64,000 nucleotides of DNA from Pseudaestuariivita atlantica (GTDB lineage: Bacteria; Pseudomonadota; Alphaproteobacteria; Rhodobacterales; Rhodobacteraceae), in the NCBI RefSeq assembly GCF_001205715.1, contig NZ_AQQZ01000001.1, positions 186,001 to 250,000 on the forward strand, written 5' to 3'. Shown here piece after piece: positions 48,066-58,901 of the stretch. A program made the position numbers and the translations under genes. The notes under the pieces are model-generated. The model saw only the letters and a program-made list of their open reading frames with translations. It was not told the origin of the DNA and made no database searches. How positions within the stretch are numbered: the first letter of the stretch is position 1; the number at the start of each line of letters is the position of its first letter.

Positions 48066-49169
48066 ATGAACCTGATCCCCCCGATCAACATCCAGGATGC
48101 GGAAGTCTTCGAAGACATCCGCGGCACGGCCCAGGCGTTCACCATATCGCTGCTGGCGGGCACGGACGACTGCGTGAAGGTGCTGGACGCCGACGGCAAC
48201 CTCACCTTCATGTCCTGCAACGGCATGCGCGCGATGGAGATCGACGATTTCGAAGCGTTGCGCGGCGCGCCCTGGCCCAACCTGTGGCCGGAAGAGAATC
48301 GCGCGCTGGTGGCGAAAGCGGTGGAAGAGGCGCGCAACGGCAATTCCGCCGAGTTCGAGGCGACCTGTCCGACCGCCAAGGGCGCGCATCGCGTCTGGGC
48401 CGTGACGGTGATCCCGGTGATGAATGACAGCGGCACGGTCGAACGGATCATGGCCTCGTCCCGCGACATTACCGAACGCGTGACGCTGGCAGAGGACCTG
48501 CACCGCAAGAAGGACGAAGCCGAAAAGCGCCTTGCCGAGGTGGAGGCGCTTCTGGCCGAACGCGACCACCTGATCGCCGAGATGGACCACCGGGTGAAGA
48601 ACTCGCTTTCGCTGGTGTCGACCATGATGCGGATGCAGCAGCGCGACCTGCAAGACGAGGCCGCTGTATCGGCGCTCGACGCCGCGGCGATGCGGGTGAT
48701 GGCAGTCGCGCGGGTGCATGAAGGTTTGCAGGAGCGCAAGCAGGACCGCACCGTCGATGCCTCGGACTACGTGCGCAAGCTGATGGACGACCTGTGCAGC
48801 GTGATGGGCAACGACAACCGGGTGAGCCTGTCGCTTGCGCCGGGGCTGATGGTGGCGGGGGCCAAGGCCTCGCATCTCGGCCTGATCGCGGTCGAACTGG
48901 TGCAGAACGCGATCAAGCACAATCCCGACCGCGAGGTGCTGGTGTCGGTCTCTCTTGACCGGGTGGGCGAGGAGGAGGCGACGCTCAGCGTCACCGATGC
49001 GGGCGCGGGCCTGCCCGACGGGTTCGACCTGATGCGCGACGGCGGGCTTGGCCTGACGGTCTGCGTGTCGGGTGCGTCGATGCTTGGCGGCGAACTGACC
49101 GCCGAGAACCGCGATGACGGCACCTGTTTCAGCGTCCGGTTCGATACCGGGGTCGGCGCGCCCGCGTGA
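48066..49169 (+). CDS. PAS-domain sensor histidine kinase, HisKA_2/HWE type
   Basis: 367 residues without transmembrane segments. A PAS domain (about 25-140, ending ASSRDITERVTLAEDL) is followed by a helical linker, the phosphoacceptor helix ERDHLIAEMDHRVKNSLSLV (His175) and an ATPase domain with ELVQNAIKH and DAGAGLPDGFD. The HRVKN box is typical of HisKA_2 kinases, which in alphaproteobacteria often feed the PhyR/EcfG general stress response. No response regulator is adjacent. The start is the ATG before NLIPPIN; in-frame ATGs at 48030 and 48036 are alternatives, none with a clear ribosome site. Confidence 0.83.
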   Translation: MNLIPPINIQDAEVFEDIRGTAQAFTISLLAGTDDCVKVLDADGNLTFMSCNGMRAMEIDDFEALRGAPWPNLWPEENRALVAKAVEEARNGNSAEFEATCPTAKGAHRVWAVTVIPVMNDSGTVERIMASSRDITERVTLAEDLHRKKDEAEKRLAEVEALLAERDHLIAEMDHRVKNSLSLVSTMMRMQQRDLQDEAAVSALDAAAMRVMAVARVHEGLQERKQDRTVDASDYVRKLMDDLCSVMGNDNRVSLSLAPGLMVAGAKASHLGLIAVELVQNAIKHNPDREVLVSVSLDRVGEEEATLSVTDAGAGLPDGFDLMRDGGLGLTVCVSGASMLGGELTAENRDDGTCFSVRFDTGVGAPA

Positions 49170-49193
49170 TCGCGGACGCCGCCGCGCATGGCG

Positions 49194-49754
49194 TCAGGGG
49201 ATGATGCGGGTATACTTGGTGCCCTCGATCGTGGCACCCAGCCGCAGCCCGGCCTGACCGAAGACAACCGCGATCACCGGGTCAAGCGCCGTCGTCGTTT
49301 CCGCCTTCAGCGTCTCGCCCCGGTCGGGGAAGGCGTATTCGATATCCGCGCCGGCGGCCCAGCCGGGCGAGCGCCGGAAATCGGCCAGCGCTTCTTCGGT
49401 CATGAAGAACAGGACGTGGCTGTATTGCTGCCCGCCGATCTGCAAACCTGCACTGGCGCGCGTGGCCGAGTAGTAATCCACCGTCACGTCGTTGATCCGC
49501 AGCGCGCCGCGCCCGAAGGCACCGCCGATGCCAAGCCCCGCCTCGGTGATCAGCGGCATGACCAGCATGCCCGTCGATTTCGCTTCGAGCGTGCGCATGT
49601 TGGGATATTCGCTGAACAGGTTGGCCAGCGTGGCGTCGACGCGCGCGTCGATTGTGGAGGCGTTGGTATTGCCGATGCCGTTGCCGCAGCCCGCCAGAAC
49701 GGCGGTTGCACCAAGGGCGGAAAGCGCGAAAGCGCGCCGGGTGATATGGGTCAT
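49194..49754 (-). CDS. SYLF-domain (YSC84-like) lipoprotein
   Basis: 186 residues. The N-terminus MTHITRRAFALSALGATAVLAGCGN has a twin-arginine-like pair and a lipobox (LAGC), so a lipoprotein is likely, possibly Tat-exported. The rest matches the lipid-binding SYLF domain (GMLVMPLITEAGLGIGGAFG, then YYSATRASAGLQIGGQQYSH). Bacterial function is not established; an envelope role is plausible. It converges with the sensor kinase gene with only 24 bases between. Confidence 0.82.
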   Translation of the reverse strand: MTHITRRAFALSALGATAVLAGCGNGIGNTNASTIDARVDATLANLFSEYPNMRTLEAKSTGMLVMPLITEAGLGIGGAFGRGALRINDVTVDYYSATRASAGLQIGGQQYSHVLFFMTEEALADFRRSPGWAAGADIEYAFPDRGETLKAETTTALDPVIAVVFGQAGLRLGATIEGTKYTRIIP

Positions 49755-49881
49755 GGCCTGTCTCTTACCGCTCGATGTCTCGGATGGCCCGGTCTTGCCG
49801 CCGGGCTGACAGGGGCAACATAACGCGGGCGATCGCTCCTGTCACGCGGGCAGACGCGCCATGTGCGGATTGACGCCCGCC

Positions 49882-51508
<1,627 letters not shown>

Positions 51509-51509
51509 C

Positions 51510-54500
51510 ATGACCCGCGTGATCATGGGGGGCGCGCCGGAGGGGTTCGACGCGCAGCTGATCCTGTCGGAAGTGGCCCGCGCCGAGGGCCCGGTCGTGC
51601 ATGTCGCCCGCGATGACAAGCGCCTCGCAGCCACGGCCGAGGCGCTGCGCTTCTTCGCGCCCGACATGCCGGTCATGACCTTCCCCGGCTGGGATTGCCT
51701 TCCTTACGACCGCGTCTCTCCGAACGCGCATGTGTCCGCCACGCGCATGGCGACGCTGGCGGCGCTGGTGCACGGGATGCCGGGGCGGTTCGTCCTTCTG
51801 ACCACGCTCAACGCCGCCACGCAGAAGGTTCCCGCGCGCGAGCTTCTGCGCGATGCCGCCTTCAGCGCCCGCGTCGGATCCCGCATCGACGAACCCGCGC
51901 TGCGTGCCTTCCTCGTGCGGATGGGGTTCGTGCAGGCGCCGACCGTGACCGAACCGGGCGACTATGCCGTGCGGGGCGGTATCATCGACATCTTCCCGCC
52001 GGGCGAGACGGGACCCGTACGCCTCGACCTGTTCGGTGACGTGCTGGACGGCGCGCGGCGGTTCGACCCGGCCACCCAGCGCACCATCGAGAAGCTGGAC
52101 GTGGTGGAGCTTGCGCCGGTGTCCGAGGTGATCCTCGACGAGGCCGCGATCACGCGTTTCCGCCAGAATTACCGGATCGAGTTCGGCGCAGCGGGCACCG
52201 ACGATCCGCTTTACGAAGCGGTCAGCGCGGGCCGCAAACACCAGGGGATGGAGCACTGGCTGCCGCTGTTTCACGAGCGGCTTGAGACGCTGTTCGACTA
52301 CCTGCCCGATGCGGGCGTGACGCTGGATGACCAGCTGGAGCCCGCGCGGCTCGCCCGGTGGGAGATGATCGTCGACCAGTACGAAACGCGCCGCCACGCG
52401 CTGGAACAGCGCAGCGGGTTCGACAGCGTCTACAAACCTGCCGCACCCGGCGGGCTGTACCTTGACGACGCGGGCTGGACCACGGCGATGGAGGGGCGCC
52501 GGGTGGTGCAGTTCCATCCCTTGCCGCAAGCTTCTGGCCCCGGCGTGGTGGATGCGGGCGGCCGGATCGGGCGCAATTTCGCGCCGGATCGCCAGCAGGA
52601 AAACATCAGCCTTTTCGGTGTTCTGGCCGATCATGTTCGCGCGAAACTCGAAGACGGCCCCGTCGTCATCGCGTCCTATTCCGAGGGCGCGCGCGAGCGT
52701 CTTTCGGGCCTGATCGAGGACGAGGGGCTGGCCGAGACCATCCCCGTCACCGACTTCACCCGCGTCGGCAAGACCGGCCTGCATTTGGCCGTCTGGGCGC
52801 TGGAACACGGGTTCACCGCGCCCGGTCTTACCGTGATCTCGGAACAGGACGTGCTGGGCGACCGGCTGATCCGCAAACCGGGCAAACGGCGGCGGGCCGA
52901 GAATTTCCTGTCCGAGGTCGGTTCGCTCTCTCCCGGTGACTTGGTTGTACACGTCGATCACGGGATCGGGCGGTTCCAGGGGCTGGAGGTCATCACGGCG
53001 GCGGGTGCGGCGCATGAATGCCTGCTGCTGGAATATGCCGAGGGCGCAAGGCTTTACCTGCCGGTCGAGAATATAGAACTGCTGTCGAAATACGGCCACG
53101 AGGAAGGCCTGCTGGACAAGCTGGGCGGCGGGGCGTGGCAGGCCAAGAAGGCACGGCTGAAGGAACGCATCCGCGAGATGGCGGACCGGCTGATCCGGGT
53201 GGCCGCCGAACGCGCGCTGCGGCGTGCGCCGATCCTCGAGCCGCCGCCGGGCATGTGGGACGCCTTCGCCGCCCGCTTCCCATACCAGGAGACCGACGAC
53301 CAGCTGCGCGCGATCGAGGACGTGGTGACGGACCTGACCGCCGGCACCCCGATGGACCGGCTGGTCTGCGGCGACGTGGGCTTCGGCAAGACCGAGATCG
53401 CGATGCGCGCGGCCTTCATCGCTGCGATGTCCGGCGTGCAGGTCGCGGTGATCGCGCCGACCACGCTGCTGGCGCGTCAGCATTACAAGAGCTTTGCCGA
53501 GCGCTTTCGCGGTTTTCCCATCGAAGTCAGGCCCTTGTCGCGGTTTGTTGGTGCAAAGGATGCACAGGCCACGCGCGAGGCGCTGGCGCGCGGAACCTGC
53601 GATATCGTGGTCGGCACCCACGCGGTTCTGGCCAAGTCGGTCAAGTTCCAGAACCTCGGCCTGCTGATCATCGACGAGGAACAGCGGTTCGGCGTGCAGC
53701 ACAAGGAGCGCCTGAAGCAGTTGCGCAGCGACATCCACGTGCTGACCCTGACCGCGACGCCGATCCCCCGGACGCTTCAACTTTCGCTCTCAGGTGTCCG
53801 GGATCTTTCGATAATCGGCACTCCGCCGGTCGACCGGCTGGCGATCCGCACCTACGTGTCCGAATTCGACGCCATCACCATCCGCGAGGCCCTGCTGCGC
53901 GAGCACTATCGCGGCGGGCAGTCGTTCTTCGTCGTGCCGCGGATCAAGGACCTGCCGGAGGTGGAGGAGTTCCTGCGCGACCAGGTGCCCGAGGTGAGTT
54001 ACGTCGTGGCGCATGGGCAGATGGCGGCGGGGGAGCTCGACGACCGGATGAACGCCTTTTACGACGGCAAGTACGACGTGCTGGTGGCGACAACGATCGT
54101 CGAGTCGGGCCTTGATATTCCCACGGCGAACACGATGGTCATCCACCGCGCCGACATGTTCGGACTGGCGCAGTTGTACCAGATCCGGGGCCGGGTGGGA
54201 CGCGCGAAAACAAGGGCTTACGCCTACCTGACCACCAAGCCCCGGATGCGGCTGACGCCCACGGCGGAGAAGCGTCTGCGGGTTCTGGGCTCCCTCGACA
54301 GTCTCGGCGCGGGCTTCACGCTGGCGAGCCAGGACCTCGACATTCGGGGTGCGGGCAACCTGCTGGGTGAAGAGCAGTCAGGCCAGATGCGGGACGTGGG
54401 GTACGAGTTGTACCAGTCGATGCTGGAAGAGGCGATTGCCAAGATTAAAGCCGGTGAAATCAGTGGGTTGAGCGATGCGGATGACCAGTGGGCGCCGCAG

Positions 54501-54956
54501 ATCAACCTCGGCGTGCCGGTGCTGATCCCCGAGGATTACGTGCCGGACCTCGACGTGCGGCTGGGTCTGTATCGCCGTCTGAGCGGGTTGCAGACCAAGG
54601 TCGAACTGGAAGGGTTTGCCGCCGAGCTGATCGACCGGTTCGGAAAATTGCCCAAAGAGGTCAATACCTTGCTGCTGGTTGTTCGCATCAAGGCGGAATG
54701 CAAGAAGGCAGGCATCTCCAAGCTGGATGCGGGACCGAAGGGCGCGACGATCCAGTTCCACAACGACAAGTTCGCCTCCCCCGAAGGGCTGGTGCAATTC
54801 ATCCAGGACCAGCGCGGATTGGCAAAGGTTAAGGACAACAAGATCGTCGTGCGCAGGGACTGGAAAAAGGACAGCGACAAGATCAAGGGCGCCTTTGCCA
54901 TCGCCCGCGACCTCGCGAAGTTTGTGCAATCTGTACAGAAGACCCCCGCGGAATGA
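51510..54956 (+). CDS. mfd: Transcription-repair coupling factor Mfd
   Basis: 1148 residues. UvrB-homology region at the N-terminus, RNA polymerase-interacting domain in the middle (GDLVVHVDHGIGRFQGLE), superfamily II translocase with GDVGFGKTEIA (Walker A) and IIDEEQRFG (Walker B), the RecG-like DLDIRGAGNLLG, and a C-terminal TRCF domain. It pushes stalled RNA polymerase off DNA and recruits UvrA. It starts one base after the upstream membrane-protein gene. Confidence 0.97.
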   Translation: MTRVIMGGAPEGFDAQLILSEVARAEGPVVHVARDDKRLAATAEALRFFAPDMPVMTFPGWDCLPYDRVSPNAHVSATRMATLAALVHGMPGRFVLLTTLNAATQKVPARELLRDAAFSARVGSRIDEPALRAFLVRMGFVQAPTVTEPGDYAVRGGIIDIFPPGETGPVRLDLFGDVLDGARRFDPATQRTIEKLDVVELAPVSEVILDEAAITRFRQNYRIEFGAAGTDDPLYEAVSAGRKHQGMEHWLPLFHERLETLFDYLPDAGVTLDDQLEPARLARWEMIVDQYETRRHALEQRSGFDSVYKPAAPGGLYLDDAGWTTAMEGRRVVQFHPLPQASGPGVVDAGGRIGRNFAPDRQQENISLFGVLADHVRAKLEDGPVVIASYSEGARERLSGLIEDEGLAETIPVTDFTRVGKTGLHLAVWALEHGFTAPGLTVISEQDVLGDRLIRKPGKRRRAENFLSEVGSLSPGDLVVHVDHGIGRFQGLEVITAAGAAHECLLLEYAEGARLYLPVENIELLSKYGHEEGLLDKLGGGAWQAKKARLKERIREMADRLIRVAAERALRRAPILEPPPGMWDAFAARFPYQETDDQLRAIEDVVTDLTAGTPMDRLVCGDVGFGKTEIAMRAAFIAAMSGVQVAVIAPTTLLARQHYKSFAERFRGFPIEVRPLSRFVGAKDAQATREALARGTCDIVVGTHAVLAKSVKFQNLGLLIIDEEQRFGVQHKERLKQLRSDIHVLTLTATPIPRTLQLSLSGVRDLSIIGTPPVDRLAIRTYVSEFDAITIREALLREHYRGGQSFFVVPRIKDLPEVEEFLRDQVPEVSYVVAHGQMAAGELDDRMNAFYDGKYDVLVATTIVESGLDIPTANTMVIHRADMFGLAQLYQIRGRVGRAKTRAYAYLTTKPRMRLTPTAEKRLRVLGSLDSLGAGFTLASQDLDIRGAGNLLGEEQSGQMRDVGYELYQSMLEEAIAKIKAGEISGLSDADDQWAPQINLGVPVLIPEDYVPDLDVRLGLYRRLSGLQTKVELEGFAAELIDRFGKLPKEVNTLLLVVRIKAECKKAGISKLDAGPKGATIQFHNDKFASPEGLVQFIQDQRGLAKVKDNKIVVRRDWKKDSDKIKGAFAIARDLAKFVQSVQKTPAE

Positions 54957-55008
54957 GCATTTTGGCCTGAATGGCGCAACGGGTGGCGCGCGGTCTGTTC
55001 ACGGGTGC

Positions 55009-55176
55009 CGAGCCGCGCTGAGTCGGGCCGCGGTGCGGCGATCCGAGGATAGGGCTGCGCGGTTTATGGTTGCCAAGCTCTGACGCTGTTCATGCGGTGC
55101 GCGTTCGGTTGCCAAATCGCCGTGCCGTGGGGGCGGCCCGGCGATTGCGCGGCGGCCTTCGGCCTTGATTCCGCGC
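55009..55176 (+). repeat. Dispersed intergenic element, copy B
   Basis: This copy of 168 bp is nearly the length of copy A and shares its leading CGAGCCGCGC, box 1 (55025-55044) and box 2 (55112-55176), whereas the spacer differs apart from a TTTAT. The box 2 stem ATCGCCG / CGGCGAT is kept. It sits between the converging mfd and aldolase genes, ending 8 bases before the aldolase stop codon. Confidence 0.85.
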
Positions 55177-55183
55177 TGGGGCG

Positions 55184-55828
55184 TCAGTCCCAGTCGATGT
55201 CGAACTTGGTGACGACCGCGTCGATCATCGATGGATCAAGGGCCTTGAAGTCCATCCCGCGCAGCATCAGGGCGAGCTTGGCGGTGGCTTCCAGTTCCTC
55301 GATGGCGTTGCAGGCGGCCTGCGCCGTCTTGCCAGACACGACCGGCCCGTGATGGGACAGCATGACCGCCGCGTGCCTGCTCGCCAGACCGCGCACCGCG
55401 TCGCCCATCGCCGGATCACCGGGGACGAAGACGGGCAGCAGCCTGACCCGGCCAAGCTGCATCACGGCATAGGGCGTCAGGGGCGGGATGAAGGTGTCTT
55501 CATCCGCGTCCGGAAGCATCGACAACGCGACCGAGTGACAGGAGTGCAGGTGCACCACCGCGCCAGCCTGCGAGCGGGTGTCGTAGAAGGCGGAGTGGAG
55601 CGGCATCTCCTTGGTCGGCGCGTCGCCCGCGATGTGGTGGCCCAACGCGTCGAACCGCGACAGGCGGGCGGGGTCGAGCCGGCCAAAACTCGACCCGGTG
55701 GGCGACACGAGCAAGCCTCCATCTTCGGTCCGGGCCGAGATGTTGCCGGTCGATCCGTGGGTCAGGCCTCGATCGAACAGCGAGGCGGCCAGCGTGCAGA
55801 TATCTTCGCGGAGTTTCGTTTCGGTCAT
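55184..55828 (-). CDS. otnC: 3-oxo-tetronate 4-phosphate decarboxylase (class II aldolase family)
   Basis: 214 residues of the class II aldolase/adducin fold. HGSTGNISAR binds phosphate, VVHLHSCHSVALS and LSHHGPVV supply the zinc histidines. Directly coupled to otnK (ATGA overlap), it fits OtnC, which decarboxylates 3-oxo-tetronate 4-phosphate to dihydroxyacetone phosphate. Without the kinase context it could be taken for a fuculose-phosphate aldolase. Confidence 0.82.
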   Translation of the reverse strand: MTETKLREDICTLAASLFDRGLTHGSTGNISARTEDGGLLVSPTGSSFGRLDPARLSRFDALGHHIAGDAPTKEMPLHSAFYDTRSQAGAVVHLHSCHSVALSMLPDADEDTFIPPLTPYAVMQLGRVRLLPVFVPGDPAMGDAVRGLASRHAAVMLSHHGPVVSGKTAQAACNAIEELEATAKLALMLRGMDFKALDPSMIDAVVTKFDIDWD

Positions 55829-57060
55829 GCGCCTGCCAGCAGCCGGTTGGCCTTGTCAAAGAAGTCGGGTGCGCCGAAGTTGCCGGATTTGAGCGCGAGG
55901 ACCAGATCATCGCGGGCGCGCAGCGCGGGAACGCCCGGATCGATTTCGGGACCGATGCGCAATTCGCCAAGGCCGAGGCCTTCGACGACGGCGCCGGACG
56001 TTTCGCCGCCTGCGGTGATGACGCGGGTTGCGCCCTGTGCCACGGCGGCGCGGGCGGTGGCGGCGAAGAATTCCTCGAACGCGTGGCCGGCGCGGTCGCG
56101 GCCATAGCGTGCCTGCACCTCTGCCACGATGTCGGGGTCGGCGGAGGAATAGGCGAGCGGCAGGCCGTCCTGTGCGAGCAGCCAGCGGGCGACCTCGTCC
56201 GGGTCGAGCCTGCCTTCTATCACCTCTTCGGCGCCCAGTTCGCGGGCGGGGTTGCGGGCGCGGTGTTCGGCCACCTGCGCGCGGGTGGCGATGGAGCAGG
56301 AGCCCGACAGGCAGATCGCGGGGCCTGCCTGTCCCTGCCAGTCGGGCGTGCCGGGGATGCAGCCGAAATTCGCGGGCAGGCCAAGCGCCACGCCAGAGCC
56401 ACCGGTGACCAGCGGCAAATCCCGCGCGGCGGTGCCGATGTCGCGCAGGTCGGCATCGCGGATCGCGTCCACGACGATCAGGCGGTGCCCGGCCGCATCC
56501 TCGCGCGCCAGCGCCGCGCGGATCGCCTCCGGCCCGGCAAAGACGTCTTGCGTGGCGACGTGGCCGACGGTGCCGGTGGTCTGCGGCGCGAGCCAGCGGC
56601 GGATGTCGGGATCGGTCATTGGGGTCAGGGGGTGGTTCTGCATGCCCGACTCGTTCAGAAGCCGGTCATTCACGAACAGGTGCCCCTGGTAGACCGACCG
56701 CCCGGTGCCGGGGAAGGCGGGGCAGACGATCACCTGCCGGGCCCCCAGCGCATCGGCGAGCGCATCGGCGACGGGGCCGATATTGCCCTCAGGCGTGGAA
56801 TCGAAGGTGGAGCAGTATTTGAAGAAGAATTGCGTGCAGCCCTGCGCGCGCAGCCAGTCGAGCGCGGCCAGCGACTGCGCCACGGCGTCGGCCACCGGGA
56901 TGGACCGGGATTTGAGCGCGACGACGCCGGCCTCGACCGATGGGTCGGCATCGTGTTCGGGCACGCCGGTATATTGCACCACGCGCATGCCTTCCTTGGC
57001 GAGCGTGTTGGCAAGGTCGCTCGACCCGGTGAAGTCGTCGCCGATCAGGCCCAGTTTCAT
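55825..57060 (-). CDS. otnK: 3-oxo-tetronate kinase (DUF1537 family)
   Basis: 411 residues of the four-carbon acid-sugar kinase family: GLIGDDFTGSSDLANTL at the N-terminus, KYCSTFDSTPEGNIGPVADA in the substrate domain and the C-terminal nucleotide-binding TAGGETSGAVV. It phosphorylates a 3-oxo-tetronate at C4, the step before OtnC in threonate/erythronate breakdown. The oxidising dehydrogenase and the isomerase of the full pathway are not in this window. Divergent from the GntR-type gene, with the promoter region in between. Confidence 0.85.
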   Translation of the reverse strand: MKLGLIGDDFTGSSDLANTLAKEGMRVVQYTGVPEHDADPSVEAGVVALKSRSIPVADAVAQSLAALDWLRAQGCTQFFFKYCSTFDSTPEGNIGPVADALADALGARQVIVCPAFPGTGRSVYQGHLFVNDRLLNESGMQNHPLTPMTDPDIRRWLAPQTTGTVGHVATQDVFAGPEAIRAALAREDAAGHRLIVVDAIRDADLRDIGTAARDLPLVTGGSGVALGLPANFGCIPGTPDWQGQAGPAICLSGSCSIATRAQVAEHRARNPARELGAEEVIEGRLDPDEVARWLLAQDGLPLAYSSADPDIVAEVQARYGRDRAGHAFEEFFAATARAAVAQGATRVITAGGETSGAVVEGLGLGELRIGPEIDPGVPALRARDDLVLALKSGNFGAPDFFDKANRLLAGA

Positions 57061-57121
57061 GTGATCCCCCCGTGCGGTGGCCGCAGTATGTCGCGGCCTG
57101 CGCAGGGCGACAAGCGGGGCT

Positions 57122-57150
57122 TTGACAGGGGCGGGCGGGGGGCGTATGCG
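57122..57150 (+). promoter_or_regulatory. Promoter of the GntR-family regulator gene
   Basis: A consensus -35 TTGACA (57122-57127) and TATGCG (57145-57150) are exactly 17 bases apart. The palindromic operator begins 5 bases further on, at the expected transcript start, and would block transcription when occupied. Confidence 0.7.
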
Positions 57151-57154
57151 TTTA

Positions 57155-57172
57155 TGTATCCAATCGGATACA
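57155..57172. promoter_or_regulatory. Palindromic operator for the GntR/FadR-type regulator
   Basis: A perfect 7-bp inverted repeat TGTATCC-AATC-GGATACA placed between the -10 and the ribosome site (AAGGAGG at 57172-57178) of the regulator's own gene. FadR-subfamily regulators bind such short palindromes. It is also within 115 bases of the otnK start, so it may control both directions. Confidence 0.75.
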
Positions 57173-57183
57173 AGGAGGCCGCG

Positions 57184-57831
57184 ATGGCACGGTCCGAGAT
57201 GTCGAGCGGGCAGGCCGCCCATGCCGCACTGATCGAGGCGTTGCGGGCGGGCGTCTTTGCCCCCGGTGACCGGCTGCGCGAGGAGGACGTGGCGCAGCGC
57301 CTGTCGCTGTCGCGCACGCCGGTGCGGGAGGCCTTGCGGAGGATGGAGGCGGAGGGGCTGGTCACCCACCGCCCGCGCCTGGGCGCGGTGGTGCGGCAGC
57401 TGACCCATGCGGAGGTCGTGGAGCTTTACGAGATGCGGCTGGTGCTGGAGCGCACGGCGGCCGAGATGGCGGCCAAGCATGGCACGGCGGCCGAGTTCGA
57501 CACGCTGGAGGCGCTGAACGGCGACATCGCGGCCGAGCGCTCGCAGCCCGCGCGGGCGGCGGCGATCAACCAGTCCTTCCACCGGGGCCTGTATCACGCC
57601 GCGCGGAACCGGTTCCTCGTGCAATCGGCGGCGGCGCTCAACAACGCGCTGATCCTGTTGGGGCCGACCACCTTTGCCGAGGGGCCGAGGGTGGACGAGG
57701 TGGTGGCCGAGCATGCCGCCATCATCGCCGCGCTTCGCGACGGCGATCAGGAGGCGGCGGGGCAGGCGGCGGCGGCGCATCTGCAGACCTCGTTGCGGCA
57801 CCGGCTGCGCGCCTTGGGAGAGGCCGGGTGA
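57184..57831 (+). CDS. GntR-family transcriptional regulator (FadR/FCD subfamily)
   Basis: 215 residues. The winged helix is ALIEALRAGVFAPGDRLREE then RLSLSRTPVREALRRMEAEG; the helical FCD effector domain carries a likely metal site (the histidines of NQSFHRGLYHAA and AEHAAII). It is the likely regulator of otnK-otnC, divergent from them, and of itself through the palindrome at its start. The effector is probably a carboxylic acid such as a tetronate. The AbrB-family gene overlaps its stop (GTGA). Confidence 0.88.
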   Translation: MARSEMSSGQAAHAALIEALRAGVFAPGDRLREEDVAQRLSLSRTPVREALRRMEAEGLVTHRPRLGAVVRQLTHAEVVELYEMRLVLERTAAEMAAKHGTAAEFDTLEALNGDIAAERSQPARAAAINQSFHRGLYHAARNRFLVQSAAALNNALILLGPTTFAEGPRVDEVVAEHAAIIAALRDGDQEAAGQAAAAHLQTSLRHRLRALGEAG

Positions 57832-58841
57832 TCCCGCGCCTTTCCCTGCTGCTGGTGGCCGGGCTCGGTGTGGCGGCGTTCCATGCCGCCTCGCTGCCGT
57901 TGCCGTGGCTTCTTGGGCCGATCTTTGCCTGCCTGGGCGCGGCGTTTCTGGGCGTGCCGATGAAGGGGGTGAAGCCCCTGAACGACGCGATGCGCACCAT
58001 CCTGGGCGTGGCGGTGGGCGCGACGCTGACGCCCGCGATCCTTGGCACGATCCCGGCGATGTGGCCGACGCTGGCGATGGTGCCGGTGATGGTCTTGGCG
58101 ATCGGGCTGCTGGGGGTGCCGTTCTTCCGGCGCGTCTGCGGCTATGACCCGGTCACCGCCTATTACGCGGCGATGCCGGGCGGGTTGCAGGACATGCTGG
58201 TCTTTGGCGAGGAGGCGGGCGCCAACGTGCGCACGCTGTCGCTGATCCACGCGACGCGGGTGGCAGTGATTGTCGTGGCGCTGCCCTTCCTGCTGTCATG
58301 GGTGTGGGGCGCCTCTCTCGACCGGCCGCCGGGTGCTCCGGCGGCCACGCTGCCGTGGTCGGAGATGGCGATCATGGCGTTTGCCGCCATCGCGGGCTGG
58401 AAGGGGGCGCAGGCGCTGGGGATGTTCGGGGCGTCGATCCTCGGGCCGCTGATCCTGACGGCGGCGCTGACCATTACCGGCGTGATCCAGCACCGCCCGC
58501 CGGTGGAGGCGATCTGGGCCGCGCAGTTCTTTATCGGGATGACGGTGGGCGCGAAATACGCGGGCATCACCTGGGCCGAGGTGCGGCGCGACCTTGTGGC
58601 GGGGCTGGGCTTTTGCGCGCTGCTGGTGGTGCTGACGCTGGCCGTGGTCGAACTGGTCTATACCACCGGCCTCGCGCCGGGGATGGAGGCGGTGCTGGCC
58701 TTCGCGCCGGGAGGACAGGCGGAACTGGTGGTGCTGGCGCTGATCGTGGGGGCGGACACGGCCTTTGTCGTGGCGCATCACGTGTTGCGCATCTTCGTCG
58801 TGATCCTTGGTGCGCCGGTGGCCGTGCGCTGGCTGAAATAG
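57828..58841 (+). CDS. AbrB-family (PF05145-like) membrane protein
   Basis: 337 residues in two internally similar halves, each with several helices; PLPWLLGPIFACLGAA and LGMFGASILGPLILTAALT are the repeated family motif, and AAMPGGLQDMLVFGEEAGAN and APGGQAELVVLALIVGAD are its typical loops. This family is labelled 'AbrB family transcriptional regulator' or 'ammonia monooxygenase' in databases, but it is a polytopic membrane protein and probably a transporter. Overlap with the GntR gene suggests a role in uptake or export of the acid sugar. Confidence 0.8.
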   Translation: MIPRLSLLLVAGLGVAAFHAASLPLPWLLGPIFACLGAAFLGVPMKGVKPLNDAMRTILGVAVGATLTPAILGTIPAMWPTLAMVPVMVLAIGLLGVPFFRRVCGYDPVTAYYAAMPGGLQDMLVFGEEAGANVRTLSLIHATRVAVIVVALPFLLSWVWGASLDRPPGAPAATLPWSEMAIMAFAAIAGWKGAQALGMFGASILGPLILTAALTITGVIQHRPPVEAIWAAQFFIGMTVGAKYAGITWAEVRRDLVAGLGFCALLVVLTLAVVELVYTTGLAPGMEAVLAFAPGGQAELVVLALIVGADTAFVVAHHVLRIFVVILGAPVAVRWLK

Positions 58842-58901
58842 GCGCGGTTTCCCTTGGGCCGGGGGCGGTCTAGGGTAGCGTGAAAGACGCAAGGAGTGCC
58901 C

